DNA of 64,000 bases, taken from positions 7,839,147 to 7,903,146 of the forward strand of contig OZ038457.1 of assembly GCA_964036195.1 (NCBI GenBank), written 5' to 3'. Numbering within the stretch: position 1 is the stretch's first letter; every line of letters starts with the position of its first letter. The notes beneath the pieces were generated by a model, which saw only the letters and a program-made list of their open reading frames with translations, did not search any database and was not told the origin of the DNA. Source of the DNA: Sphaerolaimus hirsutus. Lineage: Eukaryota > Nematoda > Chromadorea > Monhysterida > Sphaerolaimidae. This document shows positions 1 through 11,286 of the stretch, one piece after another. The translations under genes and the position numbers were made by a program.

Positions 1-3000
1 AGTGCAATTGTTGGAGGATTGGATCCTATGCAGACTTATAGGGCGCAGGTGGGAAATGTGGGGTTTTGGAGGGTTTTGTCTTTTTATGCATTGTACATAA
101 TGGTAAGTGACCGCAAATCGCAGCCTCTTTTACAATCTTGGCGAGGATATAAGTCGAGAAGCATAGAATATAATTAATGAAATTTTCAGCACATTTAGGT
201 AGAATTTATCTTTCTATGACTATAGCTGTTAGCCCTGGGGGTAAATCATTTTACCCAAAGACTAGCTCCTTTCGATTCACAATCCCTAAACTCTATTCAA
301 TCCCTAAACCCAGGTGCGAGCCCTGAATTCCCGCTATGACGGTCCGGCATCGCGTGCCGTTTTGTTCAGCACCCCCGAGGGACCCCCGAGTGAGGTAACC
401 AATGTCAAGGCGAAACCCGTTGGCGCCAGAACCATTTTGGTAACTTGGGACCCCCCGGCGACCCCTTTTGGTCGATTGAGAGGATACTTTTTGACATTTA
501 CGAGTGAGTGGATGTTTTTTTGTGTGTGTATGGATTTGGTGATTGTATGTATTTAGATAGATGTGATTTCTGGCTAATAGCCTATCAAAATATTGAAAAA
601 AGGGGCGAAATTTGACATGGTTTTTTGAAAAATTAACCCGATCGATGTGGTTTCTACTTAGGTAATTGGCAGCTTCTAATTACCGTTTATCTTCGAATAA
701 GCCGCCCTCGAATAAGCCCCCTCCTCTCTCGGAAAACTCCCCCTTCAAGAACTTCTGACGAAAAAATTAAACCACGGGGGGCTTATTCCCGGAGGATTTA
801 CGGTAGCAACTCGGCGAGCCTATGCAATAACTGTCGGAATACCGGCGAAAACACCTGTGTCGCTTTCAAATAAAATACCCCCCCCCCTACAAAAAAGCAC
901 CCCCCACTCCAGACTTGGCGAACGATTCCAAAGTGGAGACGTTCGTGGTGCACACTTGGCACGCGTACGTATTTGAGGAGGCGGAGCCTAGTACGGCCTA
1001 TCAGGTGGACGTGTGGGCGGAGACTGGCGGGGGCCACGGACCCCCCACCACTTTGTTGGTGGAGACTTGGAAACCGGGTTATCCGGGGGTGGTGAGTTTG
1101 GGGGGGGGGGGATTATTTGTGGCATTTGTGATTGACGATTGATGATATTTGAACACCATACCTACATTATTCCTGTGATGTTAGATGTGTAAATATGATC
1201 ACATTTAGAAAACTTTCGATTTTACTTCTCCCAATTTAGTGACAAATGTAAGGAATTTTTTAAGTTTCCAGTTTGAAGTTCAATGGTTGCTGTTTATTGT
1301 ATGCGTTGTTTGCGTCACTGTTCGGTATAAATATTTAAATGATTCAGAAAAATTGAAATTTGATAATTTGGTTTGAAACATTTGAACTGAAATTTGCCGC
1401 AAGTTTAAATTATTTTCCCGCTTTCATTTTTCAAGCACCCGCAAGACCAACCCATTTTAATATAGGTGGCGTTTAGTATTTTTCTTCCGCGTTCTCCACA
1501 ATTATCACGGCCGCATTAACAATCAATTTGAAATCACAGCCAGAAATGCGTTTGGACCTAACATCGGAGCGGTCGGCGCGCGTCACCTGGGTGCCTAATG
1601 ATCGCGCGCTTCCCGGCTCCGCCTTTTATTTGAACTATTCGGTGGCGGGCAGCGGCGTGTGGCGGCGCACAGCGGTCAAAAGCGTGCCTATTGTGAGTTG
1701 ACATTGTTTAGTTGGCAGTTGACCAGCGGTCAACTGAAAATGTGTTTTGAATGCTAGTTGCCAAGGTACCTACCTAATGGGTCATCTGTATATGGTCAAC
1801 CGATGCCAATAGTCATTCCCCTTTTCCGCATCGCGTTGATGGCAAATTTTTCAATTGATGCCTGGTACTGGTGCCGGCTGGACAAATACTTATACCGTAT
1901 TTCCTCGAAATACCCCCCTCGTTTAAACCCCCTCAAAATTCCCACTCTGAAAAAATAAACCTCGTGGGGTAATTAAGGGAAATACGGTACATATTTTCAC
2001 GTTCACTCTCACTGGGATTTCTAATAACAAACGGATTATGATACAGATACACATCCTTGAAGTTCTCAGCCAATTACAACTTGCCCTTTCTGCCCTCCTT
2101 CATAATTTCATTTAAGTGAAGATACTACATTTCACTCGCAGATGTCGATCCCGTTGAACGACCTGTCGCCGGGCCAGAGCTACTGGATTACATTGGTCGC
2201 ATTGGATGGGCCTTTTTCTACCCCGTCCGCGTTGAAACTGTTCCACACGAAACACGAGGTGGCAAAGGCGCTCGGTGCTGGTTTGTAATTGTGTATACTC
2301 GGCGGACCGCATGCTATGAATTTTTCCGAATGAAACACTCCATCATGATGTCATCATTAATGAAATAAACGTTAATTGATCTTATAAAAAGATAATAATA
2401 ATAAAAATAATAAAAAGATGATAAACAAATGATAAAAATTTTGTGTCCTGCTTGCGACTTATCGACTAAGACATAAGTAATTTGGGTTAGGGTTTGGGTT
2501 TTGGGACTAACATAAGCACACTTTATTGCGGTCCGCCAAGTATACTGTTGCGTTTTGCCGCTTTTGATGTTATACAATTTTCATGTGAGATTGATCTACT
2601 GTGTGTGAAAGAGTGTGGAAGTAAATTAATATTTTATGTAAGGTGTTTTCACGCAAAAAAAGTTTCACGTTTTCAGAGTAGCGCACACTGCATATTCCTT
2701 TGAATATTGCAATATTTACAGGCTTCAGGCAACTTCATAATTTCACTTTGTTGAGCTCAGATTTTTCATATTCAGTTTTCGACATGCAAAATCCATCCAC
2801 ATAAACTATATATACCTATATCTCATTAATCTAAGTTAACCACTCGCATTTTAAACTAAAAATCAAAATCACATTTCAGACTACATGGTGTCAGCCGCCT
2901 GGTTCATTGCTATACTTTGTGCAGTCAGTGTCGCATTAATTAGCTTCATTGTGGTTTGTATACGACAGAACCGAGGCGCCAAATACCCTGGTACGTATTT

Positions 3001-3135
3001 TTTCCTCAATTTTTGTCGAATTAAAAAATTAAATAATTTTTGTCGCAGTGAAAAAGAAAGAAATGGAGCACGGTGTCCTTGATGACCAGGAAGAGGAGAG
3101 AAATTTCATGGAATATCAGTATGGCAGCGTTTATG
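1..3135 (+). CDS. L1CAM/neuroglian-type cell adhesion receptor, 3' part
   Basis: Exons read at 1-48 (cut by the window edge), 314-503, 913-1091, 1540-1692, 2142-2280, 2880-2990 and 3049-3135, all with GT-AG borders and agreeing phases. They encode at least two fibronectin type III domains (motifs ILVTWDPP, YQVDVWAETG, ARVTWVPND, YWITLVALDG). A single transmembrane helix follows (AWFIAILCAVSVALISFIVV), then a cytoplasmic tail starting RQNRGAKYPVKKKEMEHG. The RGAKYPVKKKE juxtamembrane sequence and the later acidic patch followed by NFMEYQ match the L1CAM/neuroglian family, which mediates homophilic adhesion of neurites and epithelia. The 5' immunoglobulin part lies outside the window. The last exon has a good donor (GTAAAG) but no convincing next exon was found; reading through it gives only five more residues before TAA at 3150-3152. 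The ankyrin-binding FIGQY motif is not seen. Family assignment is firm, the 3' end is not. Confidence 0.85.
1893..1989. mobile_element. Short CCGTATTTCCTCGAAAT inverted-repeat element
   Basis: Begins TACCGTATTTCCTCGAAAT and ends GGGAAATACGGTA, with C/T-rich arms typical of the window's commonest family. It is a deletion derivative lying in an intron of the adhesion receptor gene. Confidence 0.7.
2293..2547. mobile_element. TATACTCGGCGGACCGCA inverted-repeat element
   Basis: Left end GTATACTCGGCGGACCGCA and right end GCGGTCCGCCAAGTATACT are inverted repeats. The interior is AT-rich and non-coding. It sits directly downstream of the 2142-2280 exon, just inside the intron. Further copies or fragments occur near 5930, 11803, 18224, 37629, 42395 and 59800. 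Confidence 0.75.
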
Positions 3136-3242
3136 GTAAAGAGTTCTCATAAGTTCGCTGCGTCGGCATTTTTTCATCGATAGTTGAAAACGTAGGTAAA
3201 TTTGAGTAGTTATGTAAAGAAGTAATTAAATATTTATGTGTT

Positions 3243-3660
3243 TACCGTATTACCTCGAAATACCCCCAGGGGATTTTTTTCGCCAGCAAAATTTGAGGCG
3301 GGATAATTCGTTGGGGGGTCTATTATTTGGCCAGAAATTTTTGGAAATTCCCCATACTCGACGTATAAAAATCAAACAATTACATAGATGTACATGTGTT
3401 CATAGTCATACATATATGACTGTATATATAGGTACACATAAACCCTTCACTAACATCATTCAATCATCGGTTTTAACGTGTGTTCTGCATTTTACAGATC
3501 ACAAACTGTGGTATTTGTCATGTACGTTCTCTTTACATTCAATTTTAGGGGGTATTTCGAGGCAGGGGGGGTTTATTATTTACTCAGCCAAATTTTAGGG
3601 TGGTATTTCGAGGGGGGGGGGGTTAATTCAAGGGCGGGGTTAATTCTATGTAATACGGTA
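3243..3660. mobile_element. CCGTATTACCTCGAAATACCCCC element, full length (family R1)
   Basis: Starts TACCGTATTACCTCGAAATA and ends TAATACGGTA. Both ends carry long G- or C-tracts interrupted by TTTATTATTTCGCCAGCAAA-type sequence. The middle has a conserved unique part, CATCATTCAATCATCGGTTT followed by CTGCATTTTACAGATCACAA. The same structure recurs at 10655, 12569, 18553, 23836, 28111, 29108 and 41136. No transposase is present, so it is a non-autonomous element. Confidence 0.85.
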
Positions 3661-5280
3661 GGTATGTTGAACGTAAATAACGTTGGTCAGATGTCATTTA
3701 AAATGTGACACTTGATCTAATGTGATAATGTGATCTATTATGAAAGCGTTGTATTTTTGTGGTTTATTATTAGGTTATTATTGATTACCCGATACTTATG
3801 CACCACACCGCTGTGTCTCATATTTTAGCCAGTAAGTTCAGTTTTCAAACTGTATACCTTTCCATTGTTTTTTATTTAATTTCATAAGTAAAATACAATA
3901 AGGGAATTTAATGATTCAAAACTGTGGCCATCCTCTGAACAAAAAACTGCCAGGTTAAAGATTCTTATAATTTTATTTATTTATGTTTTTACGATTTTTA
4001 TTCCACAGTGTACAACACTAACATTGCACCAGATTTATGCATTCGCATTTTGTACCCTCATCGACAATCACTCATGATCTCTGTCAATTATATATTTTTT
4101 TACGTTTTATCTTGCCTGCATTTCTGTCAAATTGTATATTATATTCATCGTGATTTAACAGTGTATATTTAGTTGCATCTCGTATACCGTGTGATAAAAT
4201 TAATTTGGAATATCGCTCATATTGCCATTTATTTACCTACACAGGTGTTACTTTCAAGACCCATCCCATTAGGCTAAAATTTCATTTTTGTGGCGAAAAA
4301 AGGAAAAATGGAGAAAAACACCTGAATTATTTTTATTTTCCAAAATACCTCAGTTACAGTTCTGGCACAGAAAATGAATTTTTTGCGCAAGAGGATTGTT
4401 CTTGAGAATTAAGATAGCGATAGCGAAATAAAATGTGTGTTCCAACAATCATGCGGCATTTTAGAATCATTTTTTGATATGTAAATAGGTATTTAAGTGT
4501 ATTGATCGGACCGCATGCTTTGCAGAAAATGTTTACCATATTTTGATGAATGAAGATATGTGATGAACCAATTTATAGACAATTAAGCGTGTAACAATCT
4601 GGGAGAAAAATTCATGTGGCATATGGTAGATTTCTGTGAAAAGCGCGCTGTTACCATAGACAGTTTAACTCAGATGGCTTATAAACCTGGAGATTCTGAT
4701 AAAATAATGTAAATACAACGGTTAAGTTTTACACCTTTTAGTCGATTATAATTTGATAGTGGCAGGCAGGGTGGTGACGATGCGACTTATCGATTTTTGA
4801 TATGAAAAATAGGTAAAATAGGTAGTCGATATTCGATGCGATGTGTCGTCCCCACTCCCCAACCCTAATTGTAGGCATTTTTCAACTTTCTAGTTTTGTA
4901 TACGGTGCTTGTTGTGAAATGTGTGAGAAAAAATGAAAAAAACAAATCTTGAGGTTAAAGTAATTTTCTGGGTAAATGGTACACTGAACCATCGAGTAAA
5001 TACTAAATACAACAGACTAGTGTCTGGTACATGTAGTGATGGACAGGGACCGGAAATTGCGCTAAGCACAATTGCACCATTAAGGTAGCAAATGAAGACA
5101 CAATTTCCAACGGTATCACGGCATAGGTGGTAAAAATGGCGCCAGAGTGAAACTGGCGCCACTCGAAATGATCCCAGTCTGAAAGTGAGGCCTGCCAAAA
5201 ACGCTTTGGCCCCGTTACATTATAAGGTATTTATAATAGCACCAGGGTAACTAAAAACTAGCCAAACAAAAACATATCAA
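3661..5280. other. Intergenic, no gene recognised
   Basis: AT-rich sequence between the adhesion receptor and the convergent glucuronosyltransferase gene. Open frames here are short and have no recognisable domain. It probably holds the 3' end of the adhesion receptor, but no exon can be supported. Confidence 0.5.
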
Positions 5281-8200
5281 TCACTGTCTCTTAACCTTGC
5301 CCCCATCCCGGCCAAAAACCCTACGCCACATTTTTCTGGCAACCATCCAAATCCCGCCCACCAGGACCCCAAATACTACCAAAAACACGGCCATGACATC
5401 GATGCAATAATACGCGACCATGCCGTAGTGCCTGGCGGGCGACAACATGTGCTCCGTGTGGCCGAATTGCAGCGTGTAGTTGACCCAGCCGAGGAGGGCC
5501 GTGCGCGGAGACGTGGGCCGCGCGGAGATCATTTGGGAGATCAGGTCGGCTTGAGGCTCCAGTCTGGGGTTGGGGGTGTTTAGGGGTGTGTGAGTTGGTA
5601 GGGTGTGGGGGTTAATTGTAGGTAAAACGTGATCAGTTGCAGGGAGCACTGTCACACCTGTACAGCGATAAATACCGTATTTGCTTGAATTATTTTTGAA
5701 TTTGCTTGATTATTATTTCATCAGACATTTTTGTGGGGGGAATTATTATTTCGTCAACATTTTCAAACATGTTTCTATCCCCTCATTTTACGAAATATAC
5801 TCTATTAACAAAATAACAGGTATTTTTGTTCAAATCGAACACAACAAATATGCCTGAAGGGGGATTATTTTTTCCTCGGCCATTTAACACGGGGGAATTA
5901 TTCAAGCAAATGCGATATGTATGTGGCTATACTCTGCGGACCGCATGTTATTCATTTTCTAAATCAAGCTTCATCATCATGTCATGATAAAAAAGAATAG
6001 ACATAAATAATTTTGTAATACCTACAAATTTTTGGGCACCCTACTTATAGGTAATCCACCCCATTACCCACTTCGCTGCTTCGATCAGCGCTTTGTGCAA
6101 ACTAGGCCCGTCAAACTTGAACTTGTCCAAAACCACGCCAAAACCCTGTCTCTCGGCGACACGGGCGTTTCTTGGCTGGTCGCCAAAAAGTGGGACTGCT
6201 ACCATGGGCACCCCAGCCACTGCTGTTTCCAGAAGGGAATTGTAGCCCGCGTGCGCCACCAGAGTTATACATTTTGGGTGACCTGTGGGGGGGGGGGTTG
6301 GTGAAATTGCAGTGCACGTGCAGTCGAAGTATTGCTGTATTTTCTGGGGAAACCCCATTGATCTGTGTAATGCAGAACACATGTAAAAAACGTCGTCTTG
6401 AATTGCGTTGAGCCACTTAATTGCGATTTGTTTACACAAATAGTTCTACACATGCAAACTCTCAAGCCTGTGAAGGGGCTAACCTAGCAGGGCTGACTGC
6501 GGGATCCAGTTCTCTATTATCAAATTAGCTGGCGGCTGCTCTGCGACATGTGCGTTCTATTTACCTCATTTTGTCACCATAGTAATTATTTATTTGGCAT
6601 TCAATTATTAACTGAAGCCAACCATCAATAGCCAGAACATTCTTGTCGAAGCGCCACAAAAACGTGACGTCGGGTTGTTTTTCTGCCGCGTAAATTATTG
6701 CCTTTTTAAAGCGCTCTGGTACGACTTCATCTTGAGCTACGGTGCCGAACGAGATCACCACGAATTTTGTCACTTTTCCGTCCATTAACATGTTTTGCCA
6801 TTTCTGAAATGGGGGTCAAATTTGATATGTTTTTGCATAGTGAATGGTGCTAGAAAAGCGTCAATGAAGTGTTGCCGTTCATATTACCAAGTACTTGTGT
6901 CATTTGGAGTTGATAGTTTACTATCACCCCACACAGTAGTTTACAGCTGCCCTTCCCAAAGCTGATAAATACACATAGAAAAAAATAAAGAACGTAGTTG
7001 ATGTATTGTTGGTGGAGTACACAAATGATTCATTCTGGTGAACTCAAATGTTTTTAAAATAAATGAATCAGTTTTTTGGTATTTCGTCTGTAAACCAGGA
7101 TGTGGTGCCGTGCCACAATATTTAAATATATATCCAAATACATAAATGACACCTTCGATACACCGTTTACAACGTTTCACATTAATTTGTCAATTGTCAT
7201 AGATATAAATTGCACAACTATTGAAAAAGGATTTTTTCTGTGCATTAGGCAATCGACATATTAGTCTGAAATCTTTCAAAACATTTTACGGGGCCGTGGA
7301 CTGTCCCAAGGCGCCTGTCTATTCCATCTTCCATCATTGAACTCTAAATATTTATGAATCTTTGAACGTCACCTGCGGTAAATCTTGATAGTGTTTTTTG
7401 TCCATGAATAATCCTCCTATGTAAGCGACATTCTGAAATGTCGGTTTCGGGTACTCCAACATCTCCATGCTGTTCACTAAATAAAAATCTGTCTGTTCGC
7501 GGGCGATTTCAAGCAAACTTCGAAAGTCAGCCGAATAGTGCCGTCGGAAAATGTTCGTTTCCGTTTTCTGCGTGCCGTAATCAATACCGTATATCTTCGA
7601 ATAAGGCTCCGGGGGAGTTACTTCTTTCGTCATAGTTTTGAGGGGGGATTATTATTTCATCAAAATTTTCTACTATTTTTCTATCAACTCATTCGCTGAA
7701 ATATGCTTTATTAACACAAAAATGTGCCATTTTTTTGTTAAAATTGTGCACAACAAATTGATAAAATCTCTTAAGGGGGATTATTCAAGGTGGGAATTAT
7801 TGTTTTCTCACTCGTCTTATAGGGGGGGATTATTCGAGGGGGGAACTATTCAAGCAAATACGGTATTCTTTTGTATTTTCGTTTCACACACTGCACTGCG
7901 TTTGCAGCCCAGTCGTAGCTTTATTTGGTCTGTCTAATTTCGTTTATTGTTTTTAGATTGACCTAACATCTTTTCCACCTATCACGGGGGGGGGGGTACC
8001 GTATTTCTTCTAATAGAACGGCATACCTCCAATAGAACGGCAGGTTTTGGCACTCTTTTACACCCACGAAAAGAATAGTACGGCAGCCTCCAGTAGAACG
8101 GCAGGTAAAAAAGGTTGACGAAAAAAATAGAACGGCGCCGTTCTATTAGAAGAAATACGGTATTCCAGTGTGGAGAGTAATTCAAGGGGAGTTATGTTTT

Positions 8201-10479
8201 CTTCACTCGGCCGACAGTGGGAGTTATTTTAGGGAGTGACTTATTCAAGTGGGGGTCTTATTCGAGGATATACAGCATTCATATTTTTAATCGGAATAAA
8301 TGATCGTCATAATCACTGACTTACCACAAGCCCATTTATTAGTAAGGTAAACATTGCGCTGTGACTGAAGCTATGCATTCGTTCCAGGAATGTCATTGAA
8401 TCGTGCAGCGGCATGTCTTCTTCTGCGAGAGCGCAGTGCAAACTTTAAGGTTGATTTACAGCACAACGACAAATGAACGGTGAAACGACAAATATCTAGT
8501 CACCGATAAATCTATTATTTTTATGTTTTCAAGTTTTTTTATTGTAAAATAATGTTCAATACTCGGATTTGCATGCAATGATCACCGACAAATTGATTTT
8601 AGTGCGTCAACGTGAAATTGATTTGTCGGTGGATCATTTTTCATCGAACGTTTTTCCTTCAAATTCGAATTTAGCATCTCCCACATGATTTATTTTTCAT
8701 TCGAATTCGAGTATTGAACATTGATTTTCTTTAGAAAAACTTGGAAACATGAAAATAATGAATTTATCGGTGACGTTTTAATTGTCAAATTTTGCGCTGG
8801 GAAGATGAGTTGACAGTTGCTGGGCTGTCAACTGGCAAAGAGGGCGTAAACTCGATTCAGTCAATCGAAATGCGTCATTTTGAATACAACTAGTTCGGGA
8901 AAAGTCTAAATTAAAAAAAGTCATTAAAAAAGGCTCAAAATTTTTTACACTATTTTCCAAAGTTCCAACATCATTACGCGCCACTGACCCGGCACAAAAC
9001 TGGGCGGCGAGGGCTCGCCATTCACCAAAGACATGAGACGAAGGTACGATCCGCTGGACAGCCAAATGACGGATTTGGGCTGCGCGATGTGCGCCAGCCC
9101 GTGCGAACAGAAGCCGTAGTAGTTGACCACGGCCATGTCGAACTGCTCGGAGCGCAGGTCGGACAACATCGTCTTGTTTTGCAGTTGAGCTGCGGATGGG
9201 GTACCGTATTTGATTGAATGGTCCCCTCCTTGAATAATTCCCTCCTGTTAGACAAGTGAGGAAAAATCTTCCTCCCTCGAATAATTCCCTTAGTTAGGCA
9301 TATGATAAATTTATTGTGTAGAACTTGAGCAGAAATGGCATTATGTTGTTAACAAAGCCTATTTTATGACATGCGTTAATACAAACATGTTGAAATGTTC
9401 AATAAATAATAATCTCCTTTGAGTAATTCCCCCTCTTGAATAGTTCCCCCCTTTGAATAGTTCCCCCCTTTGACAAGTCTGACGAAAAAATAATTCCCCA
9501 TGGAACTTATTCGAGCAAATAAGGTAATTTTAATTCTGGTCGATTTTTAAGCTGACTTAGCTCAAAATTAAATTTGCAAATACCTAGCTGATGTGTAAAA
9601 TTGGCTTTTCTGAAATGATGTGGTCAATTTCACCGTCGCAAGCGTCCTCCAGGACGGCAAAAAGTATTGGTAAATCGTCTTCTTGCTTATCGAACACATC
9701 GGCATTCCCCAATCTCTTCGTATGTGATTTGTCTAGCGCTTCGACCAACATCAAGTTTGCACAAAGTGGACACCATTTTCTGGCAATCTGCATTATTTTG
9801 TTCTGGTCCATGATTGTGGGCAGGTACAGAGTGACCGCGTGACCTGTATTTTTATTTTGGATTATTGGATAATGTCAGAGTTGATAAAAGTACTGAACTT
9901 TTTCTCAAAATACGTAAAGTATTTTTTTACTCACCCTCTAGGTACAGAAAACGTAAAGTGATTTTTTTCAACTCTTACTCATCATTAAATATAAGTCAAA
10001 TTTTCCTACCGTATTTCCTCAAAATACCCCCCCCCCCCCCAAAGGGTTTATTTTTTCAGAGTGCGGATTTTGAGGGGGTATTTTTCCTCAGCTCGCTCAG
10101 ACCTGGGGGTATTTCGAGGAAATACGGTAATTGAATATTGTCAATAAACACGCACCATCTTGCGCGAGCGCGTTTCCCACTCTGGCGAACAGGAGCACGT
10201 TGCTGGCGCTGGTCGTGGGCACGAACATGATGATCTTGCCCCCGCTGCAGCACTGCGCCAGCGAGATTATCGCCGCTGCCAACCAGGAGCCAGTCCCAGA
10301 CCCTGTAAAATGCCCTGTAAAATGTCAAATGTCACGCAAAGTGTCAAGTGAAAGTGCAAAGTCATGTACAATGCCCGGTAAAATGGCAAACGTACGTTTC
10401 GACACTTTGCGTGACATTTGACATTTTACCGGGCATACTACATGGTCTGGGACTGCCCCCAGGCTGATGTGTTGGGCAT
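5281..10479 (-). CDS. UDP-glucuronosyltransferase, nematode type
   Basis: Exons, in order of transcription: 10479-10459 joined to 10282-10156 (split by an element), 9843-9634, 9189-8989, 8422-8325, 7567-7373, 6803-6623, 6528-6484, 6282-6072 and 5563-5281. Phases agree throughout and the total is 524 codons including TGA, the usual family length. The protein has a signal peptide (MPNTSAWLAAAIISLAQCC), a variable aglycone-binding N-half, and a UDP-sugar-binding C-half with ENWIPQSALLG, HAGYNSLLETAVAGVP and PLFGDQPRNARVAE. It ends with a transmembrane helix (VMAVFLVVFGVLVGGIWMV) and a basic tail (KVKRQ). It would transfer sugar from UDP-sugar to small lipophilic molecules in the ER lumen. HAGYNSLLE with PLFGDQ resembles nematode enzymes more than insect ones. 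The odd point is exon 1, interrupted inside the signal peptide. Confidence 0.9.
5673..5917. mobile_element. CCGTATTTGCTTGAAT element (family R2)
   Basis: Starts TACCGTATTTGCTTGAATTA and ends TTATTCAAGCAAATGCGAT. The arms carry GGGGGAATTATT motifs. It lies in the last intron of the glucuronosyltransferase gene. Similar copies are at 7585, 9202, 20425, 34534 and 54377. Confidence 0.75.
7585..7865. mobile_element. R2 inverted-repeat element
   Basis: Starts TACCGTATATCTTCGAATAA and ends TTCAAGCAAATACGGTA. The middle has CTCATTCGCTGAAATATGCT as in the other R2 copies. It lies in the intron between the 8325-8422 and 7373-7567 exons, about 18 bp from the acceptor of the latter. Confidence 0.75.
7997..8162. 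mobile_element. Small element with near-perfect 26-bp inverted repeats
   Basis: Left end TACCGTATTTCTTCTAATAG continuing AACGGC, mirrored exactly at the right end (GCCGTTCTATTAGAAGAAAT then ACGGTA). The interior repeats CCTCCAATAGAACGGCAGG. Decayed relatives are near 42056-42160 and 47108-47200. It lies inside a glucuronosyltransferase intron. Confidence 0.8.
9202..9526. mobile_element. R2 inverted-repeat element
   Basis: Starts TACCGTATTTGATTGAATGG and ends TTATTCGAGCAAATAAGGTA, with C-rich arms (AATTCCCCCTCTTGAATAG). It lies in the glucuronosyltransferase intron between the 9634-9843 and 8989-9189 exons. Confidence 0.75.
10007..10129. mobile_element. Short R1 derivative
   Basis: Starts TACCGTATTTCCTCAAAATA and ends TATTTCGAGGAAATACGGTA, with little interior left. 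It lies in the first long intron of the glucuronosyltransferase gene, 27 bp from the exon edge at 10156. Confidence 0.75.
10288..10458 (-). mobile_element. Introner-family (R7) element splitting the glucuronosyltransferase signal-peptide exon
   Basis: In the plus direction it reads AGCCAGTCCCAGACCCTGTA ... GGTCTGGGACTGCCCC. It is flanked by a 5-bp duplication, CCAGG at 10283-10287 and 10459-10463. Deleting the element with one duplicate joins ATG CCC AAC ACA TCA GCC TGG to TTG GCA GCG, an open signal peptide. Relative to the gene it is in the reverse orientation of the spliced copies, and its end reads AGCC instead of TGCC. Confidence 0.8.
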
Positions 10480-10601
10480 CGTTTTTAGGTGTTTATTTGT
10501 TTGTAGTTTGATTTACCTAGTTAAGCGTAGATATTTTTTGGATGTTTTTGTTAGATGTCAGTGTGAGTGCGACCGCTTTTTTCAGACGTTCTCTTATGGA
10601 G

Positions 10602-11286
10602 CGATTACAGCTCGGGCGTAAAATTCCAGCGTAAAATTCCATCGCAAAATTGATTACCGTATTACCTCGAATTAACCCCCCCCCTAAATTTCGGCTGAGG
10701 AAATAATAAACCCCCCCCCCTCGAAATACCCCCCCTAAAATTGAGTGTAACGTGAACAAATATCGCAGTTTGTGATTTGTACAATGCAAAAACCACGTTA
10801 AAACTGATGATTAAGTGACGTTAGGGAAGGGTTTATGTGTATATACAGTTTGATATGCCTACAAACACATACAAATCTATGTAATTGTTCGATTTTTCTA
10901 CGTCTGCGTATGGGGAATTTCCGAAAATTTCTTGCGAAATAATAGACCCCCCCTCGAATAAACCCCCCCTCGAATTATCCCCCCCTCAAATTTTGCTGGC
11001 GAAATAATAAACCCCCTGGGGGTATTTCGAGGTAATACGGTACATAAAAGTGGATGATGATACAGGTCTGCAATTTTTCATGGAGAATATGTTTATCAAT
11101 ACCTTCATTGTGTCCGAGAGTCATCATCCACAGTCACTGCAGTTTGATTGTGGAAATTCAAAAATTTCTATTTTACGCTGGAATTTTACGCCAGCTGAAG
11201 AAAAATCAATTCTACGCTATGTCATTGCATGTAATCAATTTTGCGATGGAATTTTACGCTGGAATTTTACGCCCGAGCTGTAATCG
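10602..11286. mobile_element. Composite element: GTAAAATTCCA inverted repeat carrying an R1 copy
   Basis: The outer ends are inverted repeats of about 45 bp: CGATTACAGCTCGGGCGTAA continuing AATTCCAGCGTAAAATTCCA on the left, mirrored on the right. A full R1 element occupies 10655-11042 at the junction AAAATTGAT/TACCGT. A related sequence (ACGCTGGAATTTTACGCCAG) recurs inside near 11175. It lies upstream of the glucuronosyltransferase start. Confidence 0.8.
10655..11042. mobile_element. R1 element nested in the 10602-11286 composite
   Basis: Starts TACCGTATTACCTCGAATTA and ends CGAGGTAATACGGTA. The conserved R1 interior (ACAATGCAAAAACCACGTTA) runs in the opposite direction to the copy at 3243. 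Confidence 0.85.

Noticed and set aside
4016-4170. A candidate terminal exon of the adhesion receptor after TTCCACAG.
   Set aside because: The peptide has no cytoplasmic-tail character and ends in hydrophobic AT-rich sequence.
9584-9633. Extension of the second glucuronosyltransferase exon to a donor at TAG|GTATTT.
   Set aside because: It would include an in-frame TAG. The donor GACG|GTGAAA at 9634 keeps the frame and the family alignment.
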